From positions 496,001 to 560,000 of the forward strand of contig WBVU01000012.1 of NCBI GenBank assembly GCA_009192285.1: a stretch of DNA of 64,000 nucleotides, in the 5' to 3' direction. How positions within the stretch are numbered: the stretch's first letter is position 1; every line of letters starts with the position of its first letter. Source of the stretch: Morchella semilibera (Eukaryota; Ascomycota; Pezizomycetes; Pezizales; Morchellaceae). The notes beneath the pieces are model-generated. The model searched no databases and was not told where the DNA came from. It saw nothing but the letters and a program-made list of their open reading frames with translations. A program made the position numbers and the translations under genes. This document shows, in pieces, positions 25,417 to 37,401 of the stretch.

Positions 25417-27770
25417 GGGGGTGGTGGGTGTTGTGTGGGTGTGTGGTGTGTGAATGGGGCTTGAGTGATTGAGGCAAGGTAGAATGTGGATTCGGGCCGT
25501 AGATGCCGCGAGTTCCGTGCGAGTGATTATGGGTGACCGGAAGGGAAGTGAGGGGTTAGATTTTATGACTACTTTTATATAGATGGGCTTGGGGGGGGTG
25601 GAGTATTTGCATTTTTTTTTTATTTTTTTATTTTTCACATTTTTTCCCCCGTTCTATCTACATGTATGTATTAACTATCGCGTGAGTAGGGGGAGTAATG
25701 AGGGCAGTAGAGGAGGGGGGGGGGGTAAAAAAGATTGAGAAGAAATTTGGGACGGAGCGCTGTCCAGGTAGATGCGTATCTGTCAAGCAAGCATATGGCT
25801 ATTCGGGTTTTGATCGTGGGATTGGGATGGTATTGGGCCAGGGATGGCCGGTTGGTTGCTGTTTCGGATGATGGGCTAAGCTTTCCCAGATGACGTTTGG
25901 TTACAGCATGCACAGTGCGTACCCTGCCTCGGGAATGGTCGGACAGCAGAATCGTTCCCCACTCCGGGAGGGAAACTTGGTCAGGATTCGATCTCGTTTA
26001 TATTCAGCTGTATACTATTATTGTTATCACTATCATTATTATCATCGCTACATTGTGTTGCTACGATATATATTTTTATTGTGTGCGAGACTACAGTTCA
26101 CTGTATGCGCCGGTTTGATGATGTATACGTATCGATCGTGATCATGATCCGACCGTTAGCTAATGTTTGAAACATGTCTTATATACGATCATGCCTCTCC
26201 TTCTCTCCCTTTTTTTCTTTTCTTTTTCTTTTTCTTCCTTTCTTTTTTCTTTCGTTTCTGCCGTTTAGCATGTGCTTTTTGTGTAAGGCGTTTGAGTGTT
26301 TATTTGTTGGGGAAATCAAGCATATGGAGCACGTGGTTCATAAGTTGTTCCCATGCATATCTGCGGCACAGGAAACATTTCTGCAGCTGTACTTGTAGCC
26401 TGAGAGAGAAGCAAGCATTATCGTAGGAACTACATGTATCTTTTCTGAGGGTATAAGACGGTTGAAGCAGGAATTGGCGCATGTACTGTGAGCTGGATTA
26501 TTTGTCGAAAGAAGATTAAAGCCACACCTGAAATGTGGGTCAGATTAAGTATTCTGTAGGCTGGGCTGTGTCCGGGGGGGGGAGGATGGATCAAGAGATA
26601 CATGTAAGTACTGGATTGATGTGTGACCTTAGATGTATTTGTGCGGGGTGTCACCGAATACGTACATACTTACATATACATACATCATGTGTGTATGTGA
26701 GTCTGCTCTTCTGTGACTGTGTCCTCTCGGTTATGTAACTTCTTTTCTAATTTGTGTTCCTTTCTAACAATTAATTTTCAGTGCCATAACCTTAACCTCC
26801 AGGAAGACTTACTGGAGGTGCAGAGCAACAGGTAGGTCAACTTACTGCCTGAAGGATATCACTATTCCTTTCCCGAACGTACCTACCATTCCTGCTGCCC
26901 CAATAGGTCCCATCCGAATACCGATCCATGGCCGTGGTTGATTATCAATCAGCCCAATTGGCCGACTCGCAGATGGGGAAATGAACGGTAGGGTTTCATA
27001 GGAAAATTTTTTATCCATGGACTGTACCCGTCTCTCCCCGAGCATTTTACCTCAGTCTTTCCCTCGAGTCTAAGCAACTATCCCACCTCAGGTCATTTAA
27101 CTTCACAGACAATCACTCGATCACATTCCTCGGCGTCATACATGGGGTTTCAATTTTATGCATGTCTGTTGTATGTAGGTACGTATGTCTTGGCAGCCTC
27201 GAGCACGTGACTATTGAACCCCTGTCTCAGCTGCACCTTCGTTAACTTCATTACTTGTATAGGTAGACTTACTCGGGGGAGAGAAAGCAGCCTGAAGTGA
27301 AGCTTGTACCTTGCTACATACACAGACACACACCACAAACCCACCTTCACGAATACACAACCATCCCCCCCCCCTCCCCCACTATATCTACATTCCCGGG
27401 AACTTCATAAAGATATACTATATTACCCCGGATTTCTACATTTCCACGCAAAAGCAGTTCAATCAATGTCTGCCCGATTCTCTGTACAGTCACCCACCCT
27501 ACCACCTCCTACACAGCGAGCAGGTGGTGTAAGGTCCTCATTCCCTGCAGCAAAGATGGAGCTTACCCCACCACTAGCCATAACACGCCGCCGCTCACAG
27601 CTCCAGCTCGGCCATGGCAACTCGGATAAACCAATATTACCAGCTGGTTGACCTCTCTCTCTCTGCTCTCTGCTCTTCTCTGGCCTCTCTCTGGCATCCC
27701 CTCCCCCCTTGATCTACCTTTTCTCCTCCGCTCTGCCCAATTCTTTTTTCCTTTATAAATATACAAACGA
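25417..27770. other. Intergenic, secreted-protein gene to RCY1
   Basis: 2.35 kb without a gene I can support. Contents: a degenerate CGAGTGATT copy at 25521, poly-T and poly-G runs (25610-25720), a T-rich block at 26205-26250, TACATGTA near 25660 and 26430, a minus-strand frame of 67 codons at 26842-27045, a reverse partial motif at 27102-27118, and CT-rich promoter-like DNA before RCY1 that contains a 61-codon upstream frame (27466-27651). Confidence 0.55.
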
Positions 27771-30552
27771 ATGGAGCGAAATGCTGAGATCTTGCCCCTC
27801 CCCTCGTATTCAGAAATCTTCGCGGCGATCCTCGAATACCTCCCAATCTCGGACCTGCTCCGCTTCGCCCGCGTATCCCGACGCATGCAGGAGATGGTCT
27901 ACGACGATACTCGCTGGGTCTACCGACTCCGCCTCATGGGCGTCTGGAACGAAACGGAGGCGCGCAAGCGCTTCGAGGAGGCCATGAAGCGGCGACGGGC
28001 CACCATGGCTGCCGCGAAAGCTCAGGAGCCAGTACAATCCGACCGATCCTCGACTATCTTTGACGCTACGGAGGAGGAGACAAGGGCGCGGAGACCCGTG
28101 AGTGACGGACTAGATATGATGGCGCCGCTGAGGGCCGAGCTTCCAGTCCCGAGTCTGAGGGATCCAGCGAGTCTGCTGCTGGTGCTGCCGAGCGTGAAGA
28201 GTGTTAGGGGGTTTGCAAGGCAGGAATATGGGCGGGTGTATGGGGCCCTTGCACCACTGTATTTTGACCTTGCAAAGGCGAAGACGCATACGGATCCGGT
28301 GGTGTTTAGGATCTTCAGGGATCCGGAGCAGCAGGCTAGGATGTTGGCGCAGATGAAGGTGTTTGCGCTGAGCGATACAGCGTATGGGTTTGCGGAGAGG
28401 ATAGAAAGGCTGAATCTCATGGCGGGGATCTTTGAGAATGCGGCTTTGAGGGAGTTTGAAGGGTGCGTCTTCTCCTTTTTCTTCCACATTCACCCCCCTT
28501 TTGCGCTAATAGCTTTATAGAGGGTACGAGTCGGGCGATATAGACGGCCGGATGAAGCGCTATGCTAATGTCCTTATACTACTTAATGGCGGCCAGGCGT
28601 GCGTACAGTTGTTTGTGCAGAAGCATCCCGTCATGTTTGAACGGGAGAAGTTAGGGAATCCTATGGATTCATTCGACAAGCCGACGCCAGGGCGATTCTC
28701 ACTTACACCCTCAGAAACGTTCTTTGACCGACTATCTAAGGTAATCAACGAGCAGGCCTCCGTCATAGACCGTGTGTTCCCCCCACAAGTTAATGCAATG
28801 ATGCCCTTCCTCGAGAGAGTTTCTGAAGATGTAATATCCGAGTACATCACACCAATACTCGAAGAAGCGCGCGAGCGAGACACAGAAATGTACCTCAAAG
28901 CCGTTGCAGGTATCTACACTCAGTGCGTCAACTTTGCACGCAACCTCACTCCCACCAAGGGCCATACCGATGAGATCTGGAAAAAGGACGTCCGCACTGT
29001 GATCGCTCGGGTCTGGGATAGCCACGTTGACCTCTATCTCAGCGACGAGCTCGAGTGGTTCCGCAAGCGCGGCGAGGCCGAGGTCGAGAAGTGGGAGAAG
29101 AAGATCCTCGACGCCGACGCCGCCACAGAGTCCTTCTTCATGTCAAACATCAACCGCGAGGCCGACAAGCGGGACTTCCTCTCTACATTTAAGAAGGTCA
29201 TCCTCATGCCCGTGTCGGTGATCCCCTCACCCTTCGCGCGCAACAGCGTCGTCATCCCCTCAAAGACTGAGGTGGCCGCCGCAGACCCAAGTCCGTACGT
29301 AAACCCAACAACCATAGAGGCACCCAGCGCGGGCACCGTCGGCCCCCCGCCAACGACAGAGCTTGCTGCAAAAGCAGCAATCATGAACTCCCGCCTCGAG
29401 GGCATCCGGTCCCTCTTCAGCCTCGAGGTCGCCCTGTCCCTCGTCCACTACGCCAAAGAGAGCCTCGAGCGTGCCGCCCTCTTCGCCCGTAGTGGCGGTC
29501 AAACCGGCGAAGAAGCGTAATACCCCCCCCCCCGATCGTCCCCTCTACTCACACCACTAACACCACCGCCAGCAAAGAACAATGTGAAGCCATCTTCATC
29601 GCCCTCCTGCAGGTGCTCGGCCCTCGCCACGTCAAAGCCGGCTTCGACAAAGCTGTCGAGCACCTCAAAGCGTACGACCCTCGAAGCGTCACCCAACACA
29701 ACCGCGTCGCGCCACTGGTGACCTTCCTTGAGCTCGTCAACGTTGGCGACCTGATCCAGCAGATGGTCGACGTCTTCTACGAGCAGGAGCTCGTTGCCGG
29801 AAAGCTCACCGATCGTAATGATTTCCTCAACCCCGCGGCAAAGGAGAAGAAGCGTTTCGAGCAGATGCTAGATGAGCGAGTAGCGGCCGGCCTCAACATG
29901 GGCATTGACGTGCTCATGGATGAGGTTGACCACATCTTTGCGACTACACAGCAGCCCGCGGACTTTAATCCGGGGGTGTTGAACGGTGTGGCGGGAGAGG
30001 CGCATGCGCAGGGCGGGATGGTTGATTTCGATATTGGCCCGAGTAAAACGGCGGTGCAGGTCGTGGAAGTGGTCAGTGGGCATACGAAGCTACTGGTAGG
30101 CAGCACAGATAAGAATGTGCTCGATGTGTTTAACCAGGAAGTTGGCGTGCGCCTATTTGCGTCGCTATGCAAACACATAAAGCGTCAGCGCATCAGCGTC
30201 GATGGCGCAATCAAGCTCATCAGGTAACCCCCCCCCCCCCCCTCTCCCACTACAGAACCAACACTAACACCGGTGAAACAGTGACATGAACCACTACCAC
30301 TCCTACATCACTACCCTCAAGATCAAAGCCCTCGAGGCCTACTTCAACGCCTTACGCGAGCTGTCGCAAATCTACTTGATAGATCCCGGCCACGCACGGC
30401 AGATGGCGACTGTCATTGCGGACCCCAGCCGCTTTGGAGGCATATTTAGGGTCGAGGAGGTCTATGAGTATGCAACAAGGCGCGAGGACTGGTACCGCGT
30501 CAAGAAAGAGGTCGAAAGGGCTATGTATGGGATTGGGTGTGTGGTTTGTTAG
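27771..30552 (+). CDS. RCY1: Rcy1-like recyclin: F-box plus Sec10-like domain
   Basis: Endosomal recycling factor. In yeast Rcy1 joins Skp1 through its F-box and directs plasma-membrane proteins such as Snc1 back from early endosomes. Exons 27771-28462, 28521-29516, 29573-30223 and 30282-30552 give 869 aa. The F-box is at residues 8-45 (LPLPSYSEIFAAILEYLPIS, then LLRFARVSRRM). The rest is an exocyst Sec10-like helical domain, for example KRYANVLILLNGGQACVQLF and LGPRHVKAGFDKAVEHLKAY. The protein ends GIGCVVC, a CAAX-type prenylation signal, matching the CAAX tail of yeast Rcy1. Introns 2 and 3 carry long C runs right after the donor. Start confirmed by the adjacent F-box. Confidence 0.92.
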
Positions 30553-31010
30553 GTGGTTGTAGTCCGGTGAAGAGTAGAGAGATGAGAAAAGGGATTAGAT
30601 AGGTCTTAAAAAATAGTTATTTTTTTGTTTGGGTTGGGATAGAAGGCTGTTTGTTTTTGTGTTTGTCGAGCGAGCGTGGGGCGGGTGCTTGTAGGGATAT
30701 ATAGTAGATAGAGCGTGACTGTGAGTAGCGTGAAGGTTCATAGGGTATCACTCGGTTTGCAATGTGTTGTGTGAGTTGTGATAGTGCTTTGTAATAACAC
30801 ATTTACCCCAGCTACAGCGCAGTACTGGTCTGCCCTGATCAGGAGAGTATTCGCATGGAATAAACCGCTGGTAAACGGTCCTGCAGCCTACTGTGTAACA
30901 CCGCACCGCTCACACATGCTGCACGCGGCAGGAGAAATCTATCCGGCCACTGTTGAGCGAGATGAGAGGCTGTGATGGGGCAGGGTAGGGCGGGTGCCTG
31001 TCGATGTTGG

Positions 31011-31027
31011 ATCATGAGTTGTCACTC
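31011..31027 (-). repeat. CGAGTGATA-N4-RTGAT motif copy, one mismatch
   Basis: On the minus strand it reads GAGTGACA, actca, TGAT. It sits between convergent gene ends. Confidence 0.55.
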
Positions 31028-31437
31028 GGTATAAATCGGGGGGAGGGTGGTTGGGGCCGCCGCAATTACCCGGACTGGGGGTAAGGGGGTGGTCGGCGCC
31101 AAACGAAAAAGGGGTGGGAATATTGGGTTGAGGAATTGATTGGATCCGAGGGGTTTTATGAAGTTTACATTATTGGCACTACTATATACGGCCTAAGCTA
31201 ATCTAATCCCATAATATGTTAGTTGTGTAATAGAAACCCCCCAATCTACCATGGGCGTAAGCTGTTTTCGCAAGCCACCCACCCACTTAAGCAAGTGCTA
31301 CATGTATATGGCCGACCTCGCTCATTCCCTTCCCGGATATGAAGATGATTGTGATACTGTTGGTTAACCCCACGGGATATCGCTGGTCTTGCCTTCAAGT
31401 TGGGGGGTTGCAGGTTTGGGTCGTCGCTGGGGGTGGG

Positions 31438-31454
31438 ATCACGGGAAATCACTC
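31438..31454 (-). repeat. CGAGTGATA-N4-RTGAT motif copy, one mismatch
   Basis: On the minus strand it reads GAGTGATT, tcccg, TGAT, about 320 bp downstream of the RPN3 stop. Confidence 0.55.
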
Positions 31455-31774
31455 GGTAAAGAATCTTGCCGAGATATAAACGCAGGAGAAATGAAATTGG
31501 GGACATTCTTTATCCCCCAGCTCCATGTTCATTTGCAAACAATTGAGAAGCATAAACAAGGAGAGAAGAATCGATCAAGGTATATATACCGGAGGTGATG
31601 TTTACTTGAACCTCTAAGAGTGTAATAATTTCGCGAAATGGTAATATAGAAGCACAAAAAACAAAACAAAAAAAGGTTAAAACACATCCAAGCCTCCTTT
31701 CGTTACAAAGTTTTAACCCCTTTAGCTATCGCAGCCCCACCCCACATTTACGGCCATATAATATGGTAGCTATT

Positions 31775-33654
31775 CTACAATCCTTCGAATTCACCGCCTG
31801 CATCATCGTCGTCAATCTCGCCATCTTGGATCTCCTTGGCCAATTCTCTCTCTCTCTCTCTAGCCTCCTGTGCGTTCTTGAGCTCAAGCCTGTGCTGATT
31901 CATTGGAAACCTCATAGCCTGCAAAAGAGATGGAATTAGTGAAATGTTAAATTGATAAACGTCCTTCTGGAAAAAAAGTATCATACCTTAACACTATCAT
32001 TATGCAAGCTCATGCAAAACATGATTCTCTCGTGGAATGCTTCCTGCGGTTCTTGAGTGGCATACACGTCCAATAACTCTTTGCTTTGCATATAGCCCCT
32101 CTCGTGATTAAGTGTCGCTTCGATGACACCGTCCCTAATTGCCTTGGCTACAATGTACTCGGCGCTTTCCTCGCTGTCCAACCTCAGTCGCACACAAATA
32201 TCCCGCAAGGAAATCTTAGAGTAACTCAAACTCATCATACGTATACCGGTCTTGATGACGTTCTGGCGGAGACGAAGAATAAGTGAATATGTTCCATCCT
32301 TTTTGAATGTTTCTGCATGAGTATTGAGTGTATCGAAAAAGGCATCAAGTTCTCCAATGCGAACAGCCTGGACCAACAAGAAGTAGGCACGAAGAGCCTT
32401 CTCAAGCCTTGGTTCGCGAAAAATAGATCTTTCAGGGATATCGCCCATGAGGAGCTCAACAATTATATTTAGTTTGTTGGCGGCCTGGACGAACCCAGCT
32501 GCTGCAGCGGTTTGAGGTGCCTTACGAATGGCCCCAACCAGTTCATTATGAGCTGCAGTATAGTCGAGCTGAATTGCACGGATACGTCCCAGGTAGTACT
32601 GGTAGCGCGCAATGAGGTTATTCGCAGCAGATTCGGGGAAAACAGTCTTAGAGACAAGGTGGTCAGCTTGCGTAATATGTGACGTGAGGAGGTAATTGCG
32701 CAGAAGGAGCGTGATGAGGGTAGCTTGAGTGTCGATGTCCTTGCGTAGCGTGGCGGTCCTAAGAGACGCTAGAAGCTGGGGGCGAATGCTGGTGACAGCA
32801 GGGGACGGGAGGAGCTCATGGAAACGAGCATAGTAGAAATAAACTTTAGCGGCAAGAGAATCCAATGTCCGGCGGTTGAGCTGATGGATTGTTTTCAACG
32901 AGTTCTGTGGAAAACTTTGCTCCTTCTTCAAGCGACTTCTGGTCTAGAAGGTAGATCTGTGCAAGCAGATGGATGTAGATATCGACCTCTGGTAGCACAT
33001 TCCCGCTAGCGCTTTCTTTAGAGCCCGTATCAGTGCTTTCTACTTCCATAGCTCCATCGTATTTGATGACTGCCTCTAGCCTTCGTACGGACGGGTGATC
33101 TACGGGGTATGTGTCCTTGATCACCTTTGCGAGAATTTCGGGGTTAAGGCGCCGACGGAGAGATGAAATTGTACGGAGGACTCGAAGGGTAAATCGAGCA
33201 TCAAAGAGAGTAACAGCTCTCTCTAGGAGGGTGAAGTTATCTTTGATTTCTGCGTTGATTGTCATGAGTTCATCCTCCATCCACCACACGGGAATCCAAG
33301 ATAACAGAAGTAGAAATTCGACATACCAGTAATGACCGAAATCATAGGATCCTCTTTAGATTCATCCTTCTTATCATCTCCATCACTCCCAGAAGCTTTT
33401 CCATCGTCCATTTCCACATCTCCGCCCGCCCCGACTTTCTTAATAGCTATCGGTTTCTGGGGAACAGAGTTATCCTTCATATCAATATCCTCAGATTCAA
33501 GCTGTTTATCATCCATCTCTGAACTTCCCGATGCTGATTTTTTAGCCGGTAGCTTCCGAGATGATGACTTGGCTGGTTGTTTTGGATCGGGCTTCTTGTT
33601 ATCTTTAGAGTCTTTAGAGCCTCTGTTTGAGCGAAGAGAGCTTTTATCGACCAT
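31775..33654 (-). CDS. RPN3: 26S proteasome regulatory subunit Rpn3 (PSMD3), with one frame break
   Basis: Non-ATPase lid subunit of the 19S particle. Exons on the minus strand are 33654-33327, 33249-31987 and 31918-31775, about 577 aa (yeast 523). A low-complexity Lys/Ser/Asp-rich N-terminus is followed by the helical repeat region (NFTLLERAVTLFDARFTLRV, later RRTLDSLAAKVYFYYARFHE) and a C-terminal PCI domain with YSKISLRDICVRLRL, ending in a charged tail (EARERERELAKEI, then DDDD). Within exon 2 the frame shifts by one base inside a T4 run at 32892-32895 (A4 on the coding strand): protein similarity continues straight across, ELVE in one frame and TIHQLNRRTL in the next. The likeliest cause is a homopolymer sequencing or assembly error; a rare programmed shift or a fresh mutation is possible. 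Confidence 0.9.
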
Positions 33655-34289
33655 AATGCAGCCTTAGATGAAATCGCGAGATGTGTGCGATGGCTAGAAA
33701 TGCCTGCGGTAGATGGATGATGATGGAGTGGGATGGGAAATAACGGGATGGGAGCTTAGAAGTGTAGAGTTGCTTGGGTTCTTGGGAGGTTTTGTGTCGC
33801 CGCGCCTATTCACTTGCCCCCCATTATGTCAGCAGTCTCGTTTCTACGTCAGTGCGCGTGGACACCAGCCCCTTGTACCATCAAGACGGGCCATCACAAT
33901 CTGTGGTACTATATGGACTTCAAAAAAAAAGTTTTTTTTCCACTCATCCAGTTATGACTGGTAATAAAAAGGCTTTACTTTATTTTTATACAGTTCTGAT
34001 AGTCCCAGCTACTTGATCTTTTTTGCCCTCCTCTAGTGGCTAGAGTTTACACAATTGATATATAGGCGATTGCAATGATTATAATGTAATTACTGTTATT
34101 GTAATTTAAATTTCATGACCACCGGGCTAATTGAACGGCCCCAAGATTCTCCTAGCTATTTCGTCTCTGATCGGGGTTGTAGTAGAAACTTTTTGTATTC
34201 GGGCTATAACTCCACCAAGATCATTGTTTTAACCCGGTCTTTATGAATGGTATCGTGAACATCTACCGGAATCGAAACACCAGGTGCCT
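33655..34289. other. Intergenic, RPN3 to LSM5
   Basis: This 635-bp gap holds the RPN3 promoter and the LSM5 3' flank, both genes on the minus strand. I see AT-rich DNA and an A/T homopolymer patch at about 33920-33940 but no gene. Confidence 0.55.
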
Positions 34290-34863
34290 TTATGAAACAG
34301 CAGTAGCTCCAGAGGGGCCGTCCCCACCGGGAATTAACTTTAAAAAGATTTAAGTAAGCTTCTGCATTGGTAATTGGAGGCCTGAAGCTGGGAGGTTTTG
34401 TACCATGCAAATGTTATTTCCGTTCAAAAGGATCTTCTTGAGTTTAATCTGTTCGCCATTACTTTCGCTATGGTAGAGTTAATATTAATGGGAACTATCC
34501 CTTGTAAGTTATACTTTTCCACTCACTATTCGGTCACATCCTCAAGCACCATGTCTCACCGGAGGTCAGTTTTATATCGAGCAACAGGATAGATGTTGAT
34601 AAACTTACTGACGTAATCGTCGAAGCCGACTAAAGTCCCGCTGAATTCTGAATTATCAGTTAGATATATTTAAGCCCCAAAGCTGCGGGGCTTGGGGTCG
34701 CAGGACTGGGTCACGCAATTCTACCTTTTTCACCTTTCATGACAACCCATATTCTGGAGCCCACACATTTATCGACGAGCTCTATAATGGCAGAACAATT
34801 AGTTTCTAATAGGTTAAGGATGGGGTCAAGAAACTTACCTAGAGGAAGGAGTTGGGAAGCCAT
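34290..34863 (-). CDS. LSM5: U6 snRNA-associated Sm-like protein LSm5
   Basis: Core ring subunit of LSm2-8 (U6 snRNP, splicing) and LSm1-7 (mRNA decay). The gene is cut into six tiny exons: 34863-34839, 34781-34725, 34647-34609, 34554-34527, 34467-34404 and 34337-34290, with introns of 54-77 bp. Spliced, it encodes 86 aa, the usual LSm5 length: MASQLLPLELVDKCVGSR, WVVMKGEKEFSGTLVGFDDY, VNMVLEDVTEYESNGEQIK, LKKILLNGNNICMLIPGGDG. The Sm1 motif is around FSGTLVGFDDYVNMVLEDV and Sm2 around ILLNGNNICMLIPGG. All phases agree. No single exon exceeds 22 codons, so it is invisible to open-reading-frame searches. Confidence 0.93.
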
Positions 34864-35534
34864 AGTTCGTGCAATTTGTGCTCGATTTAGGGTAGGCGCG
34901 GATAGTGTAGGTACGGATTCGGAGGGACAGCCCCTCGTCACTAAGCAGGGTAACATTCGCGATAAAGCTCCCTAGCCACTTTGTGCCAGATAATGCTAAG
35001 ACAAATAACGTTATCCACATAATTTGCATACGATCGTCGCTCGAGAGCCTCATCTCGCGCAAATTTTGGGCTTCGACATTTTTTCCTCACAGTTTACATT
35101 TCTCCGCCTTGGATGTTTCATACTAACTACTAGAGATATTTTTTCAATAGAGATTTCTTTGTGTTACCACTTCAAATCACTCATGCTCCAAAGACGTAGA
35201 ACTGGGGCAAAGCAGTTGTCAATTCACTGTTCGCTGCGACATACAACTTTTGTGGCGCCCTCACTCAAGTACTCCTCCCCGATTGACCATTCCTTCATGT
35301 CTCCCCTAACTGGGCGTTGAAAACAGAGCATGTCACTCGACACTCGCGCACTTGCCAATACAGAATAGGAGCCTGCAACATCTTAAACAGAGTATATACC
35401 CTTCCCGGCTGGACGAATGGAATGAAAATCGGCGGAAAACTCATGGAGAATTAGCGTTTGGTTGGTGCAAACTCGATGCCTTTACAAATCCTATAAAAGG
35501 GCACCCTGGTGCACGGTCCTTTTCATATTCTACT
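34864..35534. other. Intergenic, divergent LSM5 and exonuclease
   Basis: A 670-bp divergent spacer that should contain both promoters. Short frames occur but none shows conservation. The exonuclease may start further upstream than annotated. Confidence 0.5.
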
Positions 35535-37401
35535 ATGGGGTATCAAGCCTCAAATTGGGGGCATATAATTTTACGGAAAGCTTTGCGTAATAAGTGCGCA
35601 CCCCCGAGGTTAGGCGCAGGTGTGTCACGGAGAAATCTTGCGACCTCAAGGGGTGCAATAACTAAAACATCCTTGACCGAGAGGCTCCGGGCATTGGAGA
35701 AAAGTATGGGGGGATTAAGGACAAAGGTAAATTAATAGCGGCTCATGAGTGCCTCTCCGTTTTTGAAAATGCGATAAAACACATTTCTTCCCCAGTGGAT
35801 CGAGTGGAAACCCCCGCAATAAGGTCATCTGTTAAATCGGCGAAAGGAAAACAAACCACGGTCACCACCATCGAGGCTACCACAACTACCATGACCTGCC
35901 AGAGTGAGCCAGGCCAAGTCCTCCTCGAAAGCCTCGAATTTACGCCAGAGCCAGAACCATATGACCCACTTATGGAATTCCAAATACCGAAAGATGTACT
36001 AGAACGGAGGCAACTTTTAAAGGATGGTGCTGTCAATAAGGCTTGGAGTCATTTATTATACCAAAATGAGAACAAAAAATGCCCTAGGGTGCATTACTGC
36101 AAAACCGTTGAAGAAGCAAACAGAATAGCAGCCCTCTTTTTAGGCGATAAGGCTCTGGGGTTCGATTTGGAATGGGATCCGTGGGCGAAAGTTAGTGATC
36201 CGTCACCAAGGTAATATAACGATTCATAATTCTAATGAATCGGGCGGTTAATCTTATGTCTCGTGTCGCGCAGAACTCAGGTATCCTTAATGCAAATTGC
36301 CAACCAAAGTGATATCGCCCTCTTTCACATTTCGCTCTTTAAATGTAGGCTACCCATATATTCCCCGGCTTATTTATTATATTTCTAATTTTGGACCTAT
36401 GCTAATTTACTATTTAAGGCAATGACAAGGATCTTATACCTGACAACCTTCGCAAGGTCTTGACCTCTGAGGATATTTTAAAAGTTGGTGTCAATGTTGG
36501 AGGTATTTTGCAATTTCCATACCTCAAAGTTGACTCCAAAACTTATTGAATCAGGTGATGCCCTCAGAGTACACAAGTATCTCAACATCACTATGCAAGG
36601 GGCTTTTGAGCTTAGCGACCTCAAAAATTTGCTAGACACGGTCCGAAAAGGAGGAGGGTATATCCCTAAAAGGATGGTGTCGCTGGCAAATCTGACAGAA
36701 GAAACTTTGCTTCTTCCACTACCCAAGGGGAAAGTGAGGTTTAGCCAATGGAAAAATGCATTGACGGAGAAACAATTAATTTGTATGTGAAAATAAGCTT
36801 TGTCAAGCTTTAACTTACTAACCAATCAAAAACCTTTACAGATGCCGCAGGCGACGCTTATGCGGGGCTACGGATATTCGATGCCCTTCAGACAGATAGG
36901 AGCAAACTTAGGCCCTGTCCACCCCTGCCAAAGTGCCGAGTACTGAGTGTACTACGAGAAGGGTCAAGGGCCCGAAGAGTATCGAGAAAAGTAACTCCTT
37001 CAGCAACTAGTGAGAATGACGAGATACCCGGGGCTGAACCGATACCAGAACTCGAAATCGATTCACCGGGAAATATGAATGGTGGGTCAAGCGGACCACA
37101 AAGGTCCAAAGGGATGGAAGAAGCAGATAAATGGGTGGCCAAGTATATGGAAGAAGAAGAGGGAGGTTTGGCAGCTTCGGCACCACAGCTACGAGCTTAC
37201 GCACTGTGGTATGATGGAGGCTACGGAATAGAGGAAATATCAAAACTTTGGAGGGACCCGCCACTTCAGTTGCGTACCGTGGCAGAATACATCTTAGGAG
37301 CCATACGCCTCGAGGGTCTACCGTATGATGAGAAAAAAGTTAAAGAGTTGTTGAAATATGTGAGGCCTACTATCTCTTCCTACTTTAGAAAGTGGATGTA
37401 A
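35535..37401 (+). CDS. Werner-type DEDDy 3'-5' exonuclease
   Basis: Probable exonuclease of the WRN-exo/RNase D superfamily. Proposed exons are 35535-35703, 35796-36210, 36274-36344, 36419-36502, 36555-36782 and 36842-37401 (508 aa). The three catalytic motifs are present: DLEWDPW (motif I, about residue 179), VGVNVGGDALRV (motif II, Asp near 248) and YAAGDAY (motif III, Tyr323-Asp327), with SLMQIA after motif I. The C-terminal 80 residues (LRAYALWYDGGYGIEEISKL, then LRTVAEYILGAI) resemble the helicase/RNase D C-terminal helix-turn-helix found in RecQ-type proteins, but no helicase domain is present. The first exon is Arg/Ser-rich and lacks acidic residues (RRNLATSRGAITKTS), so a mitochondrial presequence is possible. 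The first intron and the start are the weakest part of the model. Confidence 0.8.

Larger units (their letters stand above)
30553..31774. other. Intergenic, RCY1 to RPN3 (convergent)
   Basis: 1.2 kb between the 3' ends of two convergent genes. It contains three reverse-strand copies of the CGAGTGATA motif (30737, 31011 and 31438), the densest cluster in the window. No gene is seen. Confidence 0.6.

Noticed and set aside
26842-27045. 67-codon minus-strand frame (MLGERRVQSM start)
   Set aside because: Composition is protein-like, but no family is recognised and no convincing partner exons follow the GTAAGT near its end; unsupported without transcripts.
27754-27760. TATAAAT as the RCY1 TATA box
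   Set aside because: It is only about 11 bp before the ATG, so transcription from it would start inside the coding sequence; the F-box immediately after the ATG requires that start.
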